From Streptomyces sp. NBC_00285 (GTDB lineage: Bacteria; Actinomycetota; Actinomycetes; Streptomycetales; Streptomycetaceae), in the NCBI RefSeq assembly GCF_036174265.1, contig NZ_CP108055.1, positions 868,001 to 932,000 of the forward strand: a DNA stretch of 64,000 bases, read 5' to 3'. The notes under the pieces were generated by a model, which was not told the origin of the DNA, made no database searches, and saw only the letters and a list, made by a program, of their open reading frames with translations. Positions 50,745 to 59,982 of the stretch are shown here, piece after piece; positions within the stretch are counted from its first letter, which is position 1; the number at the start of each line of letters is the position of its first letter. A program made the translations under genes and the position numbers.

Positions 50745-51231
50745 GCTTACGGCTGTCCGGCTGGTAGGGACTGCGCTCCCAGTCGGCCCAGCGGCTTTCG
50801 AGCCTGAGGCCGTGCTCGGCCGCGAGCGCGTCGATCTCTGATGGCCACATGTAGCGCATATGGCCTGGGTGTAGCCGTACAGGTTCCCCGTGCCGCAGGA
50901 TGATCTCCTGGTAGTCGAAGCGCCTGTCTTCCGGAGTGTTGCTCGCGGCGAACAGGACCACTCCGTCCGGAACCCAGCGCTTGACGACCACGTCCGACTG
51001 CTCGGGGAGGACTCCCGGGGTGGGCCCGTTGGGGAGCCGCCCCGGGTGCGGCACGAACGTCTCGAGTACCAGCCGACCGCCGGGTGTGAGCATCTCCGCC
51101 GCACGGGCGACGAACCCCTCCTGAGTCGACTTCGCGGCGAGCAGGAAGAAGGTCCAGGGTTTGAGGATCCGGCACTTCAGTCGCTCTACTTCCTTGACAT
51201 CTTTGTTGCTGGGCCAGAGTTGGTGGGATGC
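50722..51231 (-). pseudogene. SAM-dependent methyltransferase, 5' truncated
   Basis: C-terminal two thirds of a class-I methyltransferase: KPWTFFLLAAKSTQEGFVAR, AAEMLTPGGRLVLETFVPHP, DYQEIILRHGEPVRLHPGHM and WPSEIDALAAEHGLRLESRW. The SAM-binding glycine motif that should precede TFFLL is absent; the frame runs back only to a TAG at 51234 with no plausible start, and DNA upstream has a different composition. An internal ATG at 51093 would give 123 residues without the SAM site. Probably cut off when the adjoining foreign DNA arrived. Confidence 0.72.
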
Positions 51232-51234
51232 CTA

Positions 51235-52335
51235 GTTGTCGTATGCGTGGTGGAAGGCTGCCTTCTTCTTTGCAGCCGACGCCGGTCTTCCGGTCGCTGC
51301 TTATCGCGCAGCCAGAGGGCATGCCGTCGCCGCGAAACCCCACAGGAGACGATTCCGAGGGATGCGAAGGCTGACGCCAGCCACAATCAGTCAGATGGCC
51401 TGGGCTGATATGGATCGCACCGCACGGGCCGCTGCACGATTGTTGCAGCTACCGGCCAGGGGCGCCGATCACCACGACAGCCCGGCTATGCGCGCTGTCG
51501 ACGCGGCCATCCTCATCTGGGTAGGAGGCGGTACCGGCACGAGGTCTGAATCCAGCACTCCAGCCATTACCTCAAGGGCAACGGTTGTTACGAGCAGTCC
51601 CGGAACAGGCTGTCGCCGACGCGAGTCCTAGAAGGGTTCTTCGAACCCGTAAATCCGTCTCTGTACCCGATCTGCGGCTAGACGGACCCCTTCGTTCCGC
51701 TCTGGTGGATACATCTGCACCTCGATCCAATACTCGAACTTCATGAAATCGCGCACGACTGGCTGGAAAGCCTTCGGCGATGCGATGCGGCGGGTGCATC
51801 ACCACGCGACTTCGAATTGCAGACTTTACTGAAATGATGCTCTCAACAACTCCACAGAAATCATCTGGTTGCACACGACACTACTCGCGGCCCCTCGAGC
51901 ACAGAAAGATCAAGGGGGCGAGATGGCTTAAAATCTCACGGCGGCCGACCCTCAACACGCTTCACCAACGCGACGAACTGGACGATCGGTTCCAGCTTAC
52001 TGAGAGACTCCACCCTAATTGGCTGGATCCACTCCCACGTCAACCTGCGTACAGCGACAGAGTAGCGGCACTTAATAAACAGGTCACTCGCCCCGGATTT
52101 GGCCGACCAATCTCCCCGCTCCCTCGATGTGCACGAATTTGCCACCTATTCCATCGCACACTGTCGACCAAGACCAACCTGCCCTTCCCCGCTCCTCAGG
52201 TCCGGACGTTCCAGAGCCACAGGGGCTCCGCCCTGGCTCGGCGTCCAGAGCATGCCGTAGGACATCGATGCGAGGAGTCTCACTGCGAAAGGGCGGGATG
52301 TGAGCCTTTGCCCGGTTCGCCGTTGAGTTTGGATG
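51235..52335. other. 1.1-kb lower-GC region with no intact gene
   Basis: Base composition is distinctly less GC-rich than the rest of the window and codon-position bias is lost. No frame is recognisable. The best candidate is a 38-codon minus-strand frame 51628-51744 (FEYWIEVQMYPPERNEGVRL and QRRIYGFEEPF) that may be the end of a gene whose earlier part is in another frame up to about 51870. The region reads as decayed foreign DNA. Confidence 0.5.
51628..51744 (-). pseudogene. Possible C-terminal gene fragment (38 codons), unknown
   Basis: Minus-strand frame from ATG 51744 to TAG 51628 with a protein-like residue mix (EYWIEVQMYPPERNEG, LAADRVQRRIYGF). No ribosome binding site. Upstream residues in the same frame (PKAFQPVVRDF) and in a neighbouring frame suggest it is the tail of a frameshifted gene. 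Family unknown. Confidence 0.3.
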
Positions 52336-52339
52336 AGGT

Positions 52340-52770
52340 GCCGTGATCGAGCCGAGCGCAAACACCAGGTCACCGTCAGCGGCCCACTGCCGGGCAACCT
52401 CACTCGCCAGCACCGCAAGAGCGAAGGCTTCGGCCGGGACGACTTCCCGACTTCGAGCGCCGACAGGTCACCTGCCCCCAGGGCCAGGTCAGCGCGGGCT
52501 GGCACGGCCCCTACCCGACCTCCTCGCCCACCGCCGCCCCGCTGATCGTGGCCCGGTTCACCAAGAGCCAGTGCCGCCCCTGCCCGGTCCGCACCCGCGG
52601 CACCACCACCGCCGACAGCGCCCGGACCGTGGGCTTCCCCCACGAGAACTCCGCGACCTGCAACTCCGCGTCCGCGCCGAGCAGCAGACCCCCGACTGGA
52701 AGACCCGCTACGCGGTCCGCTCCGGAGTCGAGGGCACCATCAACGAGTTCGCCCACGGACACGGCATGAC
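52340..52770 (+). mobile_element. IS1182-family transposase remnant, two frameshifts
   Basis: Three successive plus-strand frames give consecutive pieces of an IS1182-type DDE transposase: [20 protein letters not shown] to FGRDDF; then [20 protein letters not shown] and FTKSQCRPCPVRTRGTTTAD; then PPRELRDLQLRVRAEQQTPD and RYAVRSGVEGTINEFAHGHGM, which contains the late catalytic Glu. Frame changes fall near 52445 and 52632. The N-terminal half and the last 50 residues are missing, so it cannot move. Confidence 0.72.
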
Positions 52771-53080
52771 CAGGTCGCCCTGGGGGGGCATGCCGGCCAC
52801 AGCCTGCCAGTCGAACACGTCCAGGGCGACGTCGTAGGTGTCCCGCGCGTGTTGCTGCAGTCGGTGCCGTGCCGCCACCGGGATTTCGTGCACCGCGAAG
52901 AACCGCCGACCGGTTTCACCCCTGGAGTCCGGGAGCCGACGACTCCCCTGTGTGCTGCGGTTCGAGCACCTCGCCACACTCACACGCGTGGTGGTCGAAA
53001 GCCGCCCGGGCCGAGTTGTGCCGTTGGGGCATCCGGCCGAGGCGGCGTCGTACGCGACTGGGCAGCCGCTGGGTGCGCGG
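52771..53080 (-). pseudogene. Fragment of a large unidentified protein, plus spacer
   Basis: Minus-strand residues RRFFAVHEIPVAARHRLQQH and ARDTYDVALDVFDWQAVAG (about 52800-52910) look like part of the N-terminal domain of large multidomain ATPase or restriction-like proteins, but flanking sequence does not continue the match. The remaining 100 bases to the GH5 stop show nothing. Family assignment is tentative. Confidence 0.35.
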
Positions 53081-54577
53081 TTACGGGGTCGTGTAGGGGT
53101 CCTGGCTGATCAGGTGGGCCTTCAGACCATCGCCGATGCCAGGTTCCGGGGTGCCCGCCCAGTCCTTGATGAGCACGCCACCAGTGCTGCAGCCCCATGG
53201 GTTCCACGTCCACGCGAGATAACCCATGCTGCGCGCGTCAGCCCAGTCCACCAACCGCTGCATGTAGTCGAAGCCGCAGTTGTCCTGGCCGAACTCACCG
53301 ATGACAACCGGTACCTGTTGTGCGAGCGGCGCGACCTGAGTGTCCCAGCAGGATTCGGTCGCACAGGCGTTGAAGCTGTACGCATGCCATGACGCGGCGA
53401 TGTTGTTCAACGGGTCGGCTGGCATGTGCGTCAGCCACTCGCGCATGTCGTTGGCCCACTCCACACCACCCAGCATGAGGACGTTGGTCGCGCCGGTGGC
53501 ACGGACCGCGTCGACAAGGTCCTGCATGCCGGCCGTCTCATAGGGAAGGCCCGTGCAGGTACCGCCGTCTCGCCAGCACCGCCAGCCGACGGTCTTGTCC
53601 CAGTCGGCGGCGATCTCCGGGTACGGCTCGTTGAACAGATCGAAGACGACGGCGTCATCGCCCTTGAAGGCGTTGGCGACACCGGTCCAGAACTGGGTGG
53701 CGTACTGCGCGTCCGGCATCGGTTTCTGGCAGGTCGCGGTGGCGTCCTTGCAGTGCCAGTCCGGCCCGTTGGTGTAGGCGCCCCGCGTCCAGTGCAGGTC
53801 GAGGATCGGGGTGATGCCGTTGGCCACCAGCAGGTTGACGTAGTCCTTGACGCCCTGCTGGTAGGTGGCTCCGGTGGGCGAGCCGTTGATGCCGAGCCAG
53901 CATTCCTCGTTCAACGGCAGGCGTACGGCGTGGATGTTCCAGGTCTTCATCGCGTCGACGGAAGCCTGGTCGACCGGGCCGCTGTCCCACAGCCCCTTGC
54001 CCTGCACACAAGCGTATTCACCGCTGGAGCGGTCCACACCCAGCAGCCGGTACTGCTTGCCGCTCGCGGTGACGATCTTGTTGCCGGAGACCTTCAGCTC
54101 CGGGGCCGGATCACTGGGACCGCCGGTCGGACCGCCGGTGGGGCTGGGGGTCGGGGATGTCACCGAGCCGGTACAGGTCACGCCGTTGAGCGCGACCGAT
54201 ACGGGTTCCGGATTGGCGCCCTTCCACGCACCGTTGAACCCGATGGAAGCCGAACTGCCCGTATCCAGCGCTCCGTTCCAGTCGAGGCTGGTGGCGGACA
54301 CGTGGGTTGCGGACTGGGTCCACATGGCACTCCAGCCGTGGGTGACCTTCTGGTCGGAGTCCGGGAAGTCGAACGTCGCGGTCCACCCTCGTACGGGGGA
54401 GCCGAGATTGGTGATGGCCAGGTCCGCGGTGAACCCTCCCGGCCATTCGCTCTGCACCTTGTACGCGACGGAGCAGCCGGTGGCGGCTGCCGATGCGGGA
54501 AGGGTGGCGATGGCAAGGCCACCCATGATCAGTGCACTGGCGGCGCCGGTGGCCATGAGGGCGTGACGACGTTTCAC
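53081..54577 (-). CDS. GH5 endoglucanase with N-terminal CBM2
   Basis: 498-residue secreted cellulase. Signal peptide 1-31; CBM2 about 32-136 (YKVQSEWPGGFTADLAITNL, WNGALDTGSSASIGFNG) with its bracketing cysteines; a Pro/Thr/Gly linker to about 158; then the GH5 barrel. The acid/base is E317 in FDLFNEPYPE and the nucleophile E428 in VVIGEFGQDNCG; the substrate-site HAY follows SWHAYSFNA. It hydrolyses beta-1,4-glucan chains internally. Last gene of the three-gene cellulose group, about 190 bases after the CIP1-like gene. Confidence 0.93.
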   Translation of the reverse strand: MKRRHALMATGAASALIMGGLAIATLPASAAATGCSVAYKVQSEWPGGFTADLAITNLGSPVRGWTATFDFPDSDQKVTHGWSAMWTQSATHVSATSLDWNGALDTGSSASIGFNGAWKGANPEPVSVALNGVTCTGSVTSPTPSPTGGPTGGPSDPAPELKVSGNKIVTASGKQYRLLGVDRSSGEYACVQGKGLWDSGPVDQASVDAMKTWNIHAVRLPLNEECWLGINGSPTGATYQQGVKDYVNLLVANGITPILDLHWTRGAYTNGPDWHCKDATATCQKPMPDAQYATQFWTGVANAFKGDDAVVFDLFNEPYPEIAADWDKTVGWRCWRDGGTCTGLPYETAGMQDLVDAVRATGATNVLMLGGVEWANDMREWLTHMPADPLNNIAASWHAYSFNACATESCWDTQVAPLAQQVPVVIGEFGQDNCGFDYMQRLVDWADARSMGYLAWTWNPWGCSTGGVLIKDWAGTPEPGIGDGLKAHLISQDPYTTP

Positions 54578-54768
54578 CTGATCTCCTCGTTGCCGTAAGG
54601 GATCGATGAGCTCGATACCCAGCTGATCGACAAGCCGGCGAGCCGGGCCCAGGCCGAGGGCCTGCAGCGGACCGGTCCACCAGGCGGGTACTGCGCGCGG
54701 TACGGATCAAGGAATCAACAACTGTCGCGCGTTCAGGTCCTGTCCTCCCGACGGATCCCACGCGGGTG

Positions 54769-55953
54769 TCAGCAGCCGATCGGTGAGGAGCCCAGGGCTA
54801 CGTCGTCGAACCAGAAAGTGTCGTCCCCGTTGCTGTAGCTCTCCCACCCCAGGCGCAGGCCGGTGGGGCGGGGAGGGGTCCTACGGGCGAGCCACTGTCC
54901 GTCGACGTTCTGGGTCGCCACCCCGTCCACGTGCAGTCCGGCGACCTCCTGGTCGTCGACCCAGGTGCGCATGGACTGGGCGGTGGTGTCGATCTGGAAC
55001 CGCAGGCACAGCCATCGGCCGGTCGGCAGCGGCGTGCTGAGCGCGACCCCCGCCGGGCTCTGTTCCGGCAGCGTCGCGTCGTCGCTCTCGCGGTTCCACT
55101 GCAGTGCGCCGTTCTGCCCGCCGACGCGCAGCGCCCTGCCGCCCTGTGAGGCGTCCGGCATGGATACGAAAGTGACGTGGTTGGTGGGCAGGGCGGTGGT
55201 GTGCCGGACCCGCATGCGGACGTACACCACGGGCCCGACGGAGGACAGATCGCGGGTGGAGGCCGCGAAGGTGTGGTTGCAGTAGCCGGCGCGGCCGTCG
55301 ACGCGCAGCGACCTGGTGCCGCTGTAGGCGACGGACGTGTCGACGCTGACCTTCCCCGTGCCCTGGCAGTCGGGTGCCGTGGTCTGCCAGGAGCCCGAGG
55401 GCACGGTGCCGGTCTGGTCCTCGAAGTCGGAGCAGATCGTGGCCCCGGCGCAGTCGGCCGGAGCCGTGGCCGTCGCGGTCGGTGTCGGTGAGGCGGTCGC
55501 CGTCGGGGTGGGACTCGCGGTTCCGCCGCACGGCGTGCCGTTGAGGGCGAAGGCGGTGGGAGCCGGATCGGCGCTGTACCAGGTGCCCTGGAACCCGAAG
55601 TCCACGGACCCGTCGGCGGCGAGCACGGCATTGTGCGCGGCGTTCACGGCGGTCACCGCGCTGCCCGACTGGGTGACCTGCGCGTTCCAGGCGGACGTGA
55701 CCTGCTGGTCGCCGCTGTAGGTCCACTCCAGCCGCCAGCCGCTCAGGGCGGCGCCGAGGTTCGTGACGCGGATCTGGGCGGTGAAGCCGCCGGACCACTC
55801 GTTGGTGGTGTAGGTGATCGTGCAGCCCGTCGCCGCGCCCTGTGCGCGCGATGTCGCGATGGTGGGAAGGGCCACCGCCACCACGGTCAGCACCAATGCC
55901 CAGAGCGGCAGGCGGTGGCGGTGGCGGCGCACGCGTAAGGAAGTCATGGCCAT
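54769..55953 (-). CDS. CBM2 protein with CIP1-like core (putative glucuronan lyase)
   Basis: 394-residue secreted protein. Signal peptide about 1-40, CBM2 about 41-143 (YTTNEWSGGFTAQIRVTNLG), a Thr/Pro/Ala linker, then a beta-jelly-roll resembling fungal CIP1: CSDFEDQTGTVPSGSWQTT, SGTRSLRVDGRAGYCNHTF, HVTFVSMPDASQGGRALRVG, LQWNRESDDATLPEQSP, LRLGWESYSNGDDTFWFDDV. CIP1 of Trichoderma is co-induced with cellulases, and homologues act as glucuronan lyases. ATG 55953 has GGGAG seven bases upstream; the longer frame to 56010 overlaps the neighbour. Activity is inferred from the family. Confidence 0.85.
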   Translation of the reverse strand: MAMTSLRVRRHRHRLPLWALVLTVVAVALPTIATSRAQGAATGCTITYTTNEWSGGFTAQIRVTNLGAALSGWRLEWTYSGDQQVTSAWNAQVTQSGSAVTAVNAAHNAVLAADGSVDFGFQGTWYSADPAPTAFALNGTPCGGTASPTPTATASPTPTATATAPADCAGATICSDFEDQTGTVPSGSWQTTAPDCQGTGKVSVDTSVAYSGTRSLRVDGRAGYCNHTFAASTRDLSSVGPVVYVRMRVRHTTALPTNHVTFVSMPDASQGGRALRVGGQNGALQWNRESDDATLPEQSPAGVALSTPLPTGRWLCLRFQIDTTAQSMRTWVDDQEVAGLHVDGVATQNVDGQWLARRTPPRPTGLRLGWESYSNGDDTFWFDDVALGSSPIGC

Positions 55954-55969
55954 GATCAATCTCCCGGAG

Positions 55970-57280
55970 TCAGGACGCTGTGCAGGAGAGTGTGCCGAGG
56001 GCTCGGTCATCGCCGCTGAGCGTCATCCCCCAGGTCGTCGACGCGCCCGGTGCCAGCGAGCCGTTGTAGGAGGCGTTGTGAACGGTGGTGGCGGGGCGGG
56101 ACGGATCCACCACCGCGTTCCAGCGGTTCGCCACGGTCACACCGTCCGGCAGGGTGTGGTGCACCGACCAGCCGGTGACCGGCCGGGACCCGGTGTTGGT
56201 GACCGTGACGTCGGCCTGGTACCCGCCCTGCCATGAGCCGGTCAGCTTCCACTGGGCCGTGCAGGCGGTGTCGCTCGAGGGGCTCGGCGTCGGAGTGGGA
56301 GATGGCGTCCCTCCGGAGCTGTCGGTGGTGTAGGGAACGGCGGTGTAGTCCTGCGAGCAGCCTCCCGCGCAGCCTGACGGCAGCGAGAAGGAGTACGTAC
56401 GGCTGCCGCCCAGCCAGGCGTCGGCCGCGTCGCGGATCCGTATGGTGAAGCTGCTCTGGCCGGAGGCCGTCGCGCCGATGACGTAGGACTGCCCCATGTC
56501 GCTGTTCATCGCGGCGTCGGTCCAGGTGCCGTTCGCCAGGTACTGGACGCCGTGGATGCCGCCCGGCAGATGGGAGACGGCGATGGCGGGCCAGTACTGC
56601 TGGGCTCCCCTGAGGAAGCCGATACGGATGTCACCGCTGTAGTCCGGGGCCGGGACGAAGCTCCAGGAGACATGACGGTTGTTCCAGTGGTCCGGGTACA
56701 TCGTCCCCGCTGGGGTGCCGCCGATCCGCAAGCGGTTGAGGGAGTCGGTTGCCAGGTCGAGGTGGTTGGGGTCGTCCCGGCACCAGGCGTTGGAATCGGC
56801 GCAGCTGTCCGCGACGAGCATGTTCAGGGTGGCCCCGTTGTACTTGTCGGCCACCCAGGAACCGTTGCGGCAGAAGGGCTGGCCCGGGGCACCGTCATTG
56901 GTGCCGGTGCAGTAGTCCCCGATGGTGACCTTGACCCAGCGGCCGCAGTTGCGGCCGTTGTCGAAGACGCCCTTGATCGATGCCTGTGAGTCCGGCACCG
57001 GGCGCGGGTAGGCCCCCGAGTAGTCGCCGGGTGTGTTGAACACGTTGAGCGCCACGAAGTCCTGGCTGTCCAGTTCGCGCTGCGGCAGACCGCAGCCGCC
57101 GTAGGGGCTGCCGAGCCCGGCGAAGTGGGTCGCGTTGCCCAGGACCTCGGTGGCGGCGGCACTCGCCGCGGGCGGCTGGGCCGCCGCAGCCACGACGGGT
57201 AACGCGGCACAGCAGAGCGCTGCCAGCAACAGGGCGGTGCGCCTTCGGGCGGGCGAGCGGGGGGCCGAAAGAAGCTGCAT
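55970..57280 (-). CDS. Expansin-like (DPBB) protein with C-terminal CBM2
   Basis: 436-residue secreted protein. Signal peptide about 1-41, then a double-psi beta-barrel expansin-like domain (THFAGLGSPYGGCGLPQREL, FVALNVFNTPGDYSGAYPR, CGRWVKVTIGDYCTG, ADSCADSNAWCRDDPNHLDL) with the catalytic-type Asp kept in NHLDL, an expansin C-terminal-like module, a Pro/Ser linker near 330 and CBM2 to the end (CTAQWKLTGSWQGGYQADVT). Such proteins loosen cellulose without hydrolysis. First of the three cellulose genes and nearest to the CebR box; 16 bases separate it from the CIP1-like gene. Confidence 0.88.
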   Translation of the reverse strand: MQLLSAPRSPARRRTALLLAALCCAALPVVAAAAQPPAASAAATEVLGNATHFAGLGSPYGGCGLPQRELDSQDFVALNVFNTPGDYSGAYPRPVPDSQASIKGVFDNGRNCGRWVKVTIGDYCTGTNDGAPGQPFCRNGSWVADKYNGATLNMLVADSCADSNAWCRDDPNHLDLATDSLNRLRIGGTPAGTMYPDHWNNRHVSWSFVPAPDYSGDIRIGFLRGAQQYWPAIAVSHLPGGIHGVQYLANGTWTDAAMNSDMGQSYVIGATASGQSSFTIRIRDAADAWLGGSRTYSFSLPSGCAGGCSQDYTAVPYTTDSSGGTPSPTPTPSPSSDTACTAQWKLTGSWQGGYQADVTVTNTGSRPVTGWSVHHTLPDGVTVANRWNAVVDPSRPATTVHNASYNGSLAPGASTTWGMTLSGDDRALGTLSCTAS

Positions 57281-57371
57281 GGGGGATCCGCCTTCTTCGT
57301 GACGGGGCGCTGTGACGTTCGTATGGGAGTCCTCTCGGAGGGAGGGGGTGAGCGCTGGAACACCTCTCTAG

Positions 57372-57385
57372 TGGGAGCGCTCCCA
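57372..57385. promoter_or_regulatory. CebR operator
   Basis: Perfect 14-base palindrome TGGGAGCGCTCCCA, the established binding site of the cellobiose-sensing LacI-family repressor CebR in Streptomyces. It lies 92 bases upstream of the expansin-like gene and faces the three-gene cellulose operon. Confidence 0.92.
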
Positions 57386-57659
57386 TGGTCTCCGTGTCCG
57401 GGGACTGTAGAAGAGGGCCATGCCCCTGACAAGGGGTCGGGGCCGAGGGCTTGCCGGCTCGCGGCACCACCAGCGCCGCTTTTGCCACAACAACTCCAGG
57501 ACGCGCTCGCCATAAGGGATATCCCGGGGTCTGGTGGTCGCGGAGCCTTTCACCTGAGATGCAAAGACCCCGCAGGCCGGACAGTCCCCAGCCGAGGCAT
57601 CCGCCGCGGCCAGACCGCCAGCGCGCCCGTGCCGAAGACCGCATCCGCGCCGCCCGGGC

Positions 57660-58364
57660 CTCGCCGACCGGGTGCCCGCGGGCGACCTCCTGGCAGCGGA
57701 CGCGGCGAAGGCGTGTGCGGCTCTTCCCGGCGGCACGGCGACGGGCACCGACGGCAAGGCCGTCGACGTCGGTGCGGCCTGCGGGGTGCTCGCGGCCTGG
57801 GACCGCACCGCGAACACCGGCAGCCGAGGCGCCCAGCTCTTCGACCGGCTGTGGCGGAAGTTGCCCGTGTCCCAGATGTGGACGGTGCCGTTCTCGGCTG
57901 CCGACCCGGTGAACACCCCGAACACCCTCGACACCGGCTCACCCGCCTTCGCGACGGCTCTCGCCGACACGGTCACCGAGCTGACTGCGGCCGGCATCCC
58001 GCTGGACTCGCGGCTCGGGGAGCACCAGTTCGTGGTGCGGAACGAGAAGCGCATCGCGGTTCCCGGCGGATCGCGGTCGCTGGGCGTGTGGAACAAGGTG
58101 GAGTCGGTGTGGGACCCGGCGGGCGGTGGATACACGGAGGTGTCGACCGGGTCCAGCAACATCCAGGCGGTGGGCTGGGACGGCGGGCGCTGCCCGGTGG
58201 CCCGGACCCTGTTGACGTACTCCCAGTCCTCGAACCCGAACTCGCCGCACTTCAGTGACCAGACACGGCTGTTCTCGGCGGAGAAGTGGGTGACGTCCCG
58301 GTTCTGCGAGAAGGACATCCTGTCCTCGCCCGCCCTGAAGATCGTGCGGGTGCGCGGACACTGA
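57660..58364 (+). pseudogene. Penicillin acylase family gene, C-terminal remains
   Basis: About 235 codons of the beta-chain end: DRVPAGDLLAADAAKACAAL, CGVLAAWDRTANTGSRGAQL, FDRLWRKLPVSQMWTVPFSA, SSNIQAVGWDGGRCPVARTL, LTYSQSSNPNSPHFSDQTRL, and a C-terminal FCEKDILSSPALKIVRVRGH. There is no signal peptide, start codon or nucleophile region; family-like sequence fades out at about 57640 near the CebR promoter region. Orientation matches the N-terminal remains at 48117-48598, so this is best read as the other end of the same ancestral gene. Confidence 0.78.
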
Positions 58365-58366
58365 GC

Positions 58367-58400
58367 ATGTGGTCCCGCCACATATGTGGCGAGACCACAT
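58367..58400. terminator. 34-base near-perfect palindrome between convergent genes
   Basis: Two 17-base arms (58367-58383 and 58384-58400) with a single mismatch and no loop in the DNA; in RNA the central CACATATGTG can open as a small loop. It lies two bases after the acylase remnant stop and 28 bases before the stop of the acyl-CoA synthetase. A bidirectional terminator is the simplest reading; a protein-binding site is possible. Confidence 0.65.
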
Positions 58401-58428
58401 CACCACGCGGAGAGAGCGCGGGCCTCGG

Positions 58429-59982
58429 TCACACCGGCCGGGTACGGCCCTCCCAGTACGGGTCGCGCAGTCGACGCTTGTACAGCTTGCCGTTGGGGTC
58501 GCGGGGCATCTCGGTGATGAAGTCGACGCTCTTTGGCCGTTTGTAGGCGGCGAGCTGCTCCGCGCAGTGGTCGAGGATCGCGGCGGCGAGGTCCGGGCCG
58601 GGTTCCCGGCCGGGCGCCGGTTCCACCACGGCCTTGACCTCCTCGCCCCAGTCGTCGTGCGGAATGCCGAAGGCGGCGGCGTCGGCGACGGCGGGGTGCT
58701 GGAGCAGGACGGACTCGATCTCGGCCGGGTAGATGTTGACCCCGCCCGAGATGATCATGTCGATCTTGCGGTCGCGCAGGAAGAGGTAACCGTCCTCGTC
58801 GAGGAGGCCGAGGTCGCCGACGGTGAAGAAGTCGCCGATACGGTTCTTCTTCGTCTTGGCCTCGTCCTTGTGGTACGCGAAGCCTCCGGTGTTCATCTTC
58901 AGGTAGACGGTGCCGAGTTCTTCGGGCGGCAGCCGGTTGCCGTCGTCGTCGAAGATCGCGAGTTCGCTGATGGGCCAGGCCTTGCCGACCGTGCCGGGTT
59001 TCTTCAGCCAGTCCTCGGCGGTCGCGAAGGCACCGCCGCCCTCGCTGGCCGCGTAGTACTCCTCCACACAGGGCCCCCACCAGTCGAGCATCGCCCGCTT
59101 GACGTGGTCGGGACAGGGAGCGGCGCCATGGATGGCGTGCCGCATGGACGAGACGTCATGGCGTGCCCGGACGTCCTCGGGCAGGGCCAGCAGGCGATGG
59201 AACTGGGTCGGGACCATGTGGGTGTCGGTACACCGGTGTGCGTCGATCAGCCGCAGCATCTCCTCGGGCGTCCACTTGTCCATCAGCACCAGCGGGTGGC
59301 CGATGTGCAGGGACGCGGCCGCGAACTGCAGAACGGCCGTGTGGTAGAGCGGGGAGCAGACGAGGTGGACGTCGTCGCCGAAGGGCCGGATGCCGAAGAT
59401 GCCGAGGAATCCGCCGAGGTACGCCTCCTCCGGGCGCTTTCCGGGCAGCGGGCGCCTGATGCCGCGGGGGCGGCCGGTGGTGCCGGAGGTGTAGTTCATG
59501 ACCCAGCCGAGTTCACGGTCCGTGGGCGCCGACTCCGGCTGTCCGTCGAGGAGTTCGGCGTACGGCCGGAAGCCCTCGACCTCGCCGACGGCGTATCGCC
59601 GGTCCGCCGGAAGGCCGGCCTCGTCGGCGGCCCTGCGCGCGGTCTCCCCGAACCGCTCGTCAGCGATCAGTACCTTCGCACCGGAGTCGGCGACGATCCA
59701 GGCGATCTCGGGGGCGACGAAGTGGTGGTTGACCGGCACCAGGTAGAGGCCGGCCTGGCTGGCGGCGAGGTGCGCGGTGAAGAACTCCGCGCTGTTGGGC
59801 AGGACGACCGCGAAGGCGTCGCCGCGTTCCAGCCCGGCGGCGCGCAGGCCGTGGACCAGCCGGTTGGCGGCGGCGTGGAGGCGACCGGCGGTCCAGGGCG
59901 TGCCGTCGGGGGCGATGAGGACCGTACGGGAGGGGTCCTGGGCGGCCTGGGCCCAGAAGCCCGCGGGAGGTGTGCTCGTCAC
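58429..59982 (-). CDS. Acyl-CoA synthetase (AMP-dependent)
   Basis: 517-residue adenylating enzyme: MNYTSGTTGRPRGIRRPLPG as P-loop, SPLYHTAVLQFAAASLHIG, EEYYAASEGGGAFATAEDWL, DFFTVGDLGLLDEDGYLFLR, and the catalytic Lys region MPRDPNGKLYKRRLRD. It is close to actinobacterial FadD enzymes active on steroid-like or long-chain acids. GTG 59982 overlaps the stop of the nitronate monooxygenase gene by four bases, so the two are translationally coupled and share the operator at 61131. Confidence 0.9.
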   Translation of the reverse strand: MTSTPPAGFWAQAAQDPSRTVLIAPDGTPWTAGRLHAAANRLVHGLRAAGLERGDAFAVVLPNSAEFFTAHLAASQAGLYLVPVNHHFVAPEIAWIVADSGAKVLIADERFGETARRAADEAGLPADRRYAVGEVEGFRPYAELLDGQPESAPTDRELGWVMNYTSGTTGRPRGIRRPLPGKRPEEAYLGGFLGIFGIRPFGDDVHLVCSPLYHTAVLQFAAASLHIGHPLVLMDKWTPEEMLRLIDAHRCTDTHMVPTQFHRLLALPEDVRARHDVSSMRHAIHGAAPCPDHVKRAMLDWWGPCVEEYYAASEGGGAFATAEDWLKKPGTVGKAWPISELAIFDDDGNRLPPEELGTVYLKMNTGGFAYHKDEAKTKKNRIGDFFTVGDLGLLDEDGYLFLRDRKIDMIISGGVNIYPAEIESVLLQHPAVADAAAFGIPHDDWGEEVKAVVEPAPGREPGPDLAAAILDHCAEQLAAYKRPKSVDFITEMPRDPNGKLYKRRLRDPYWEGRTRPV

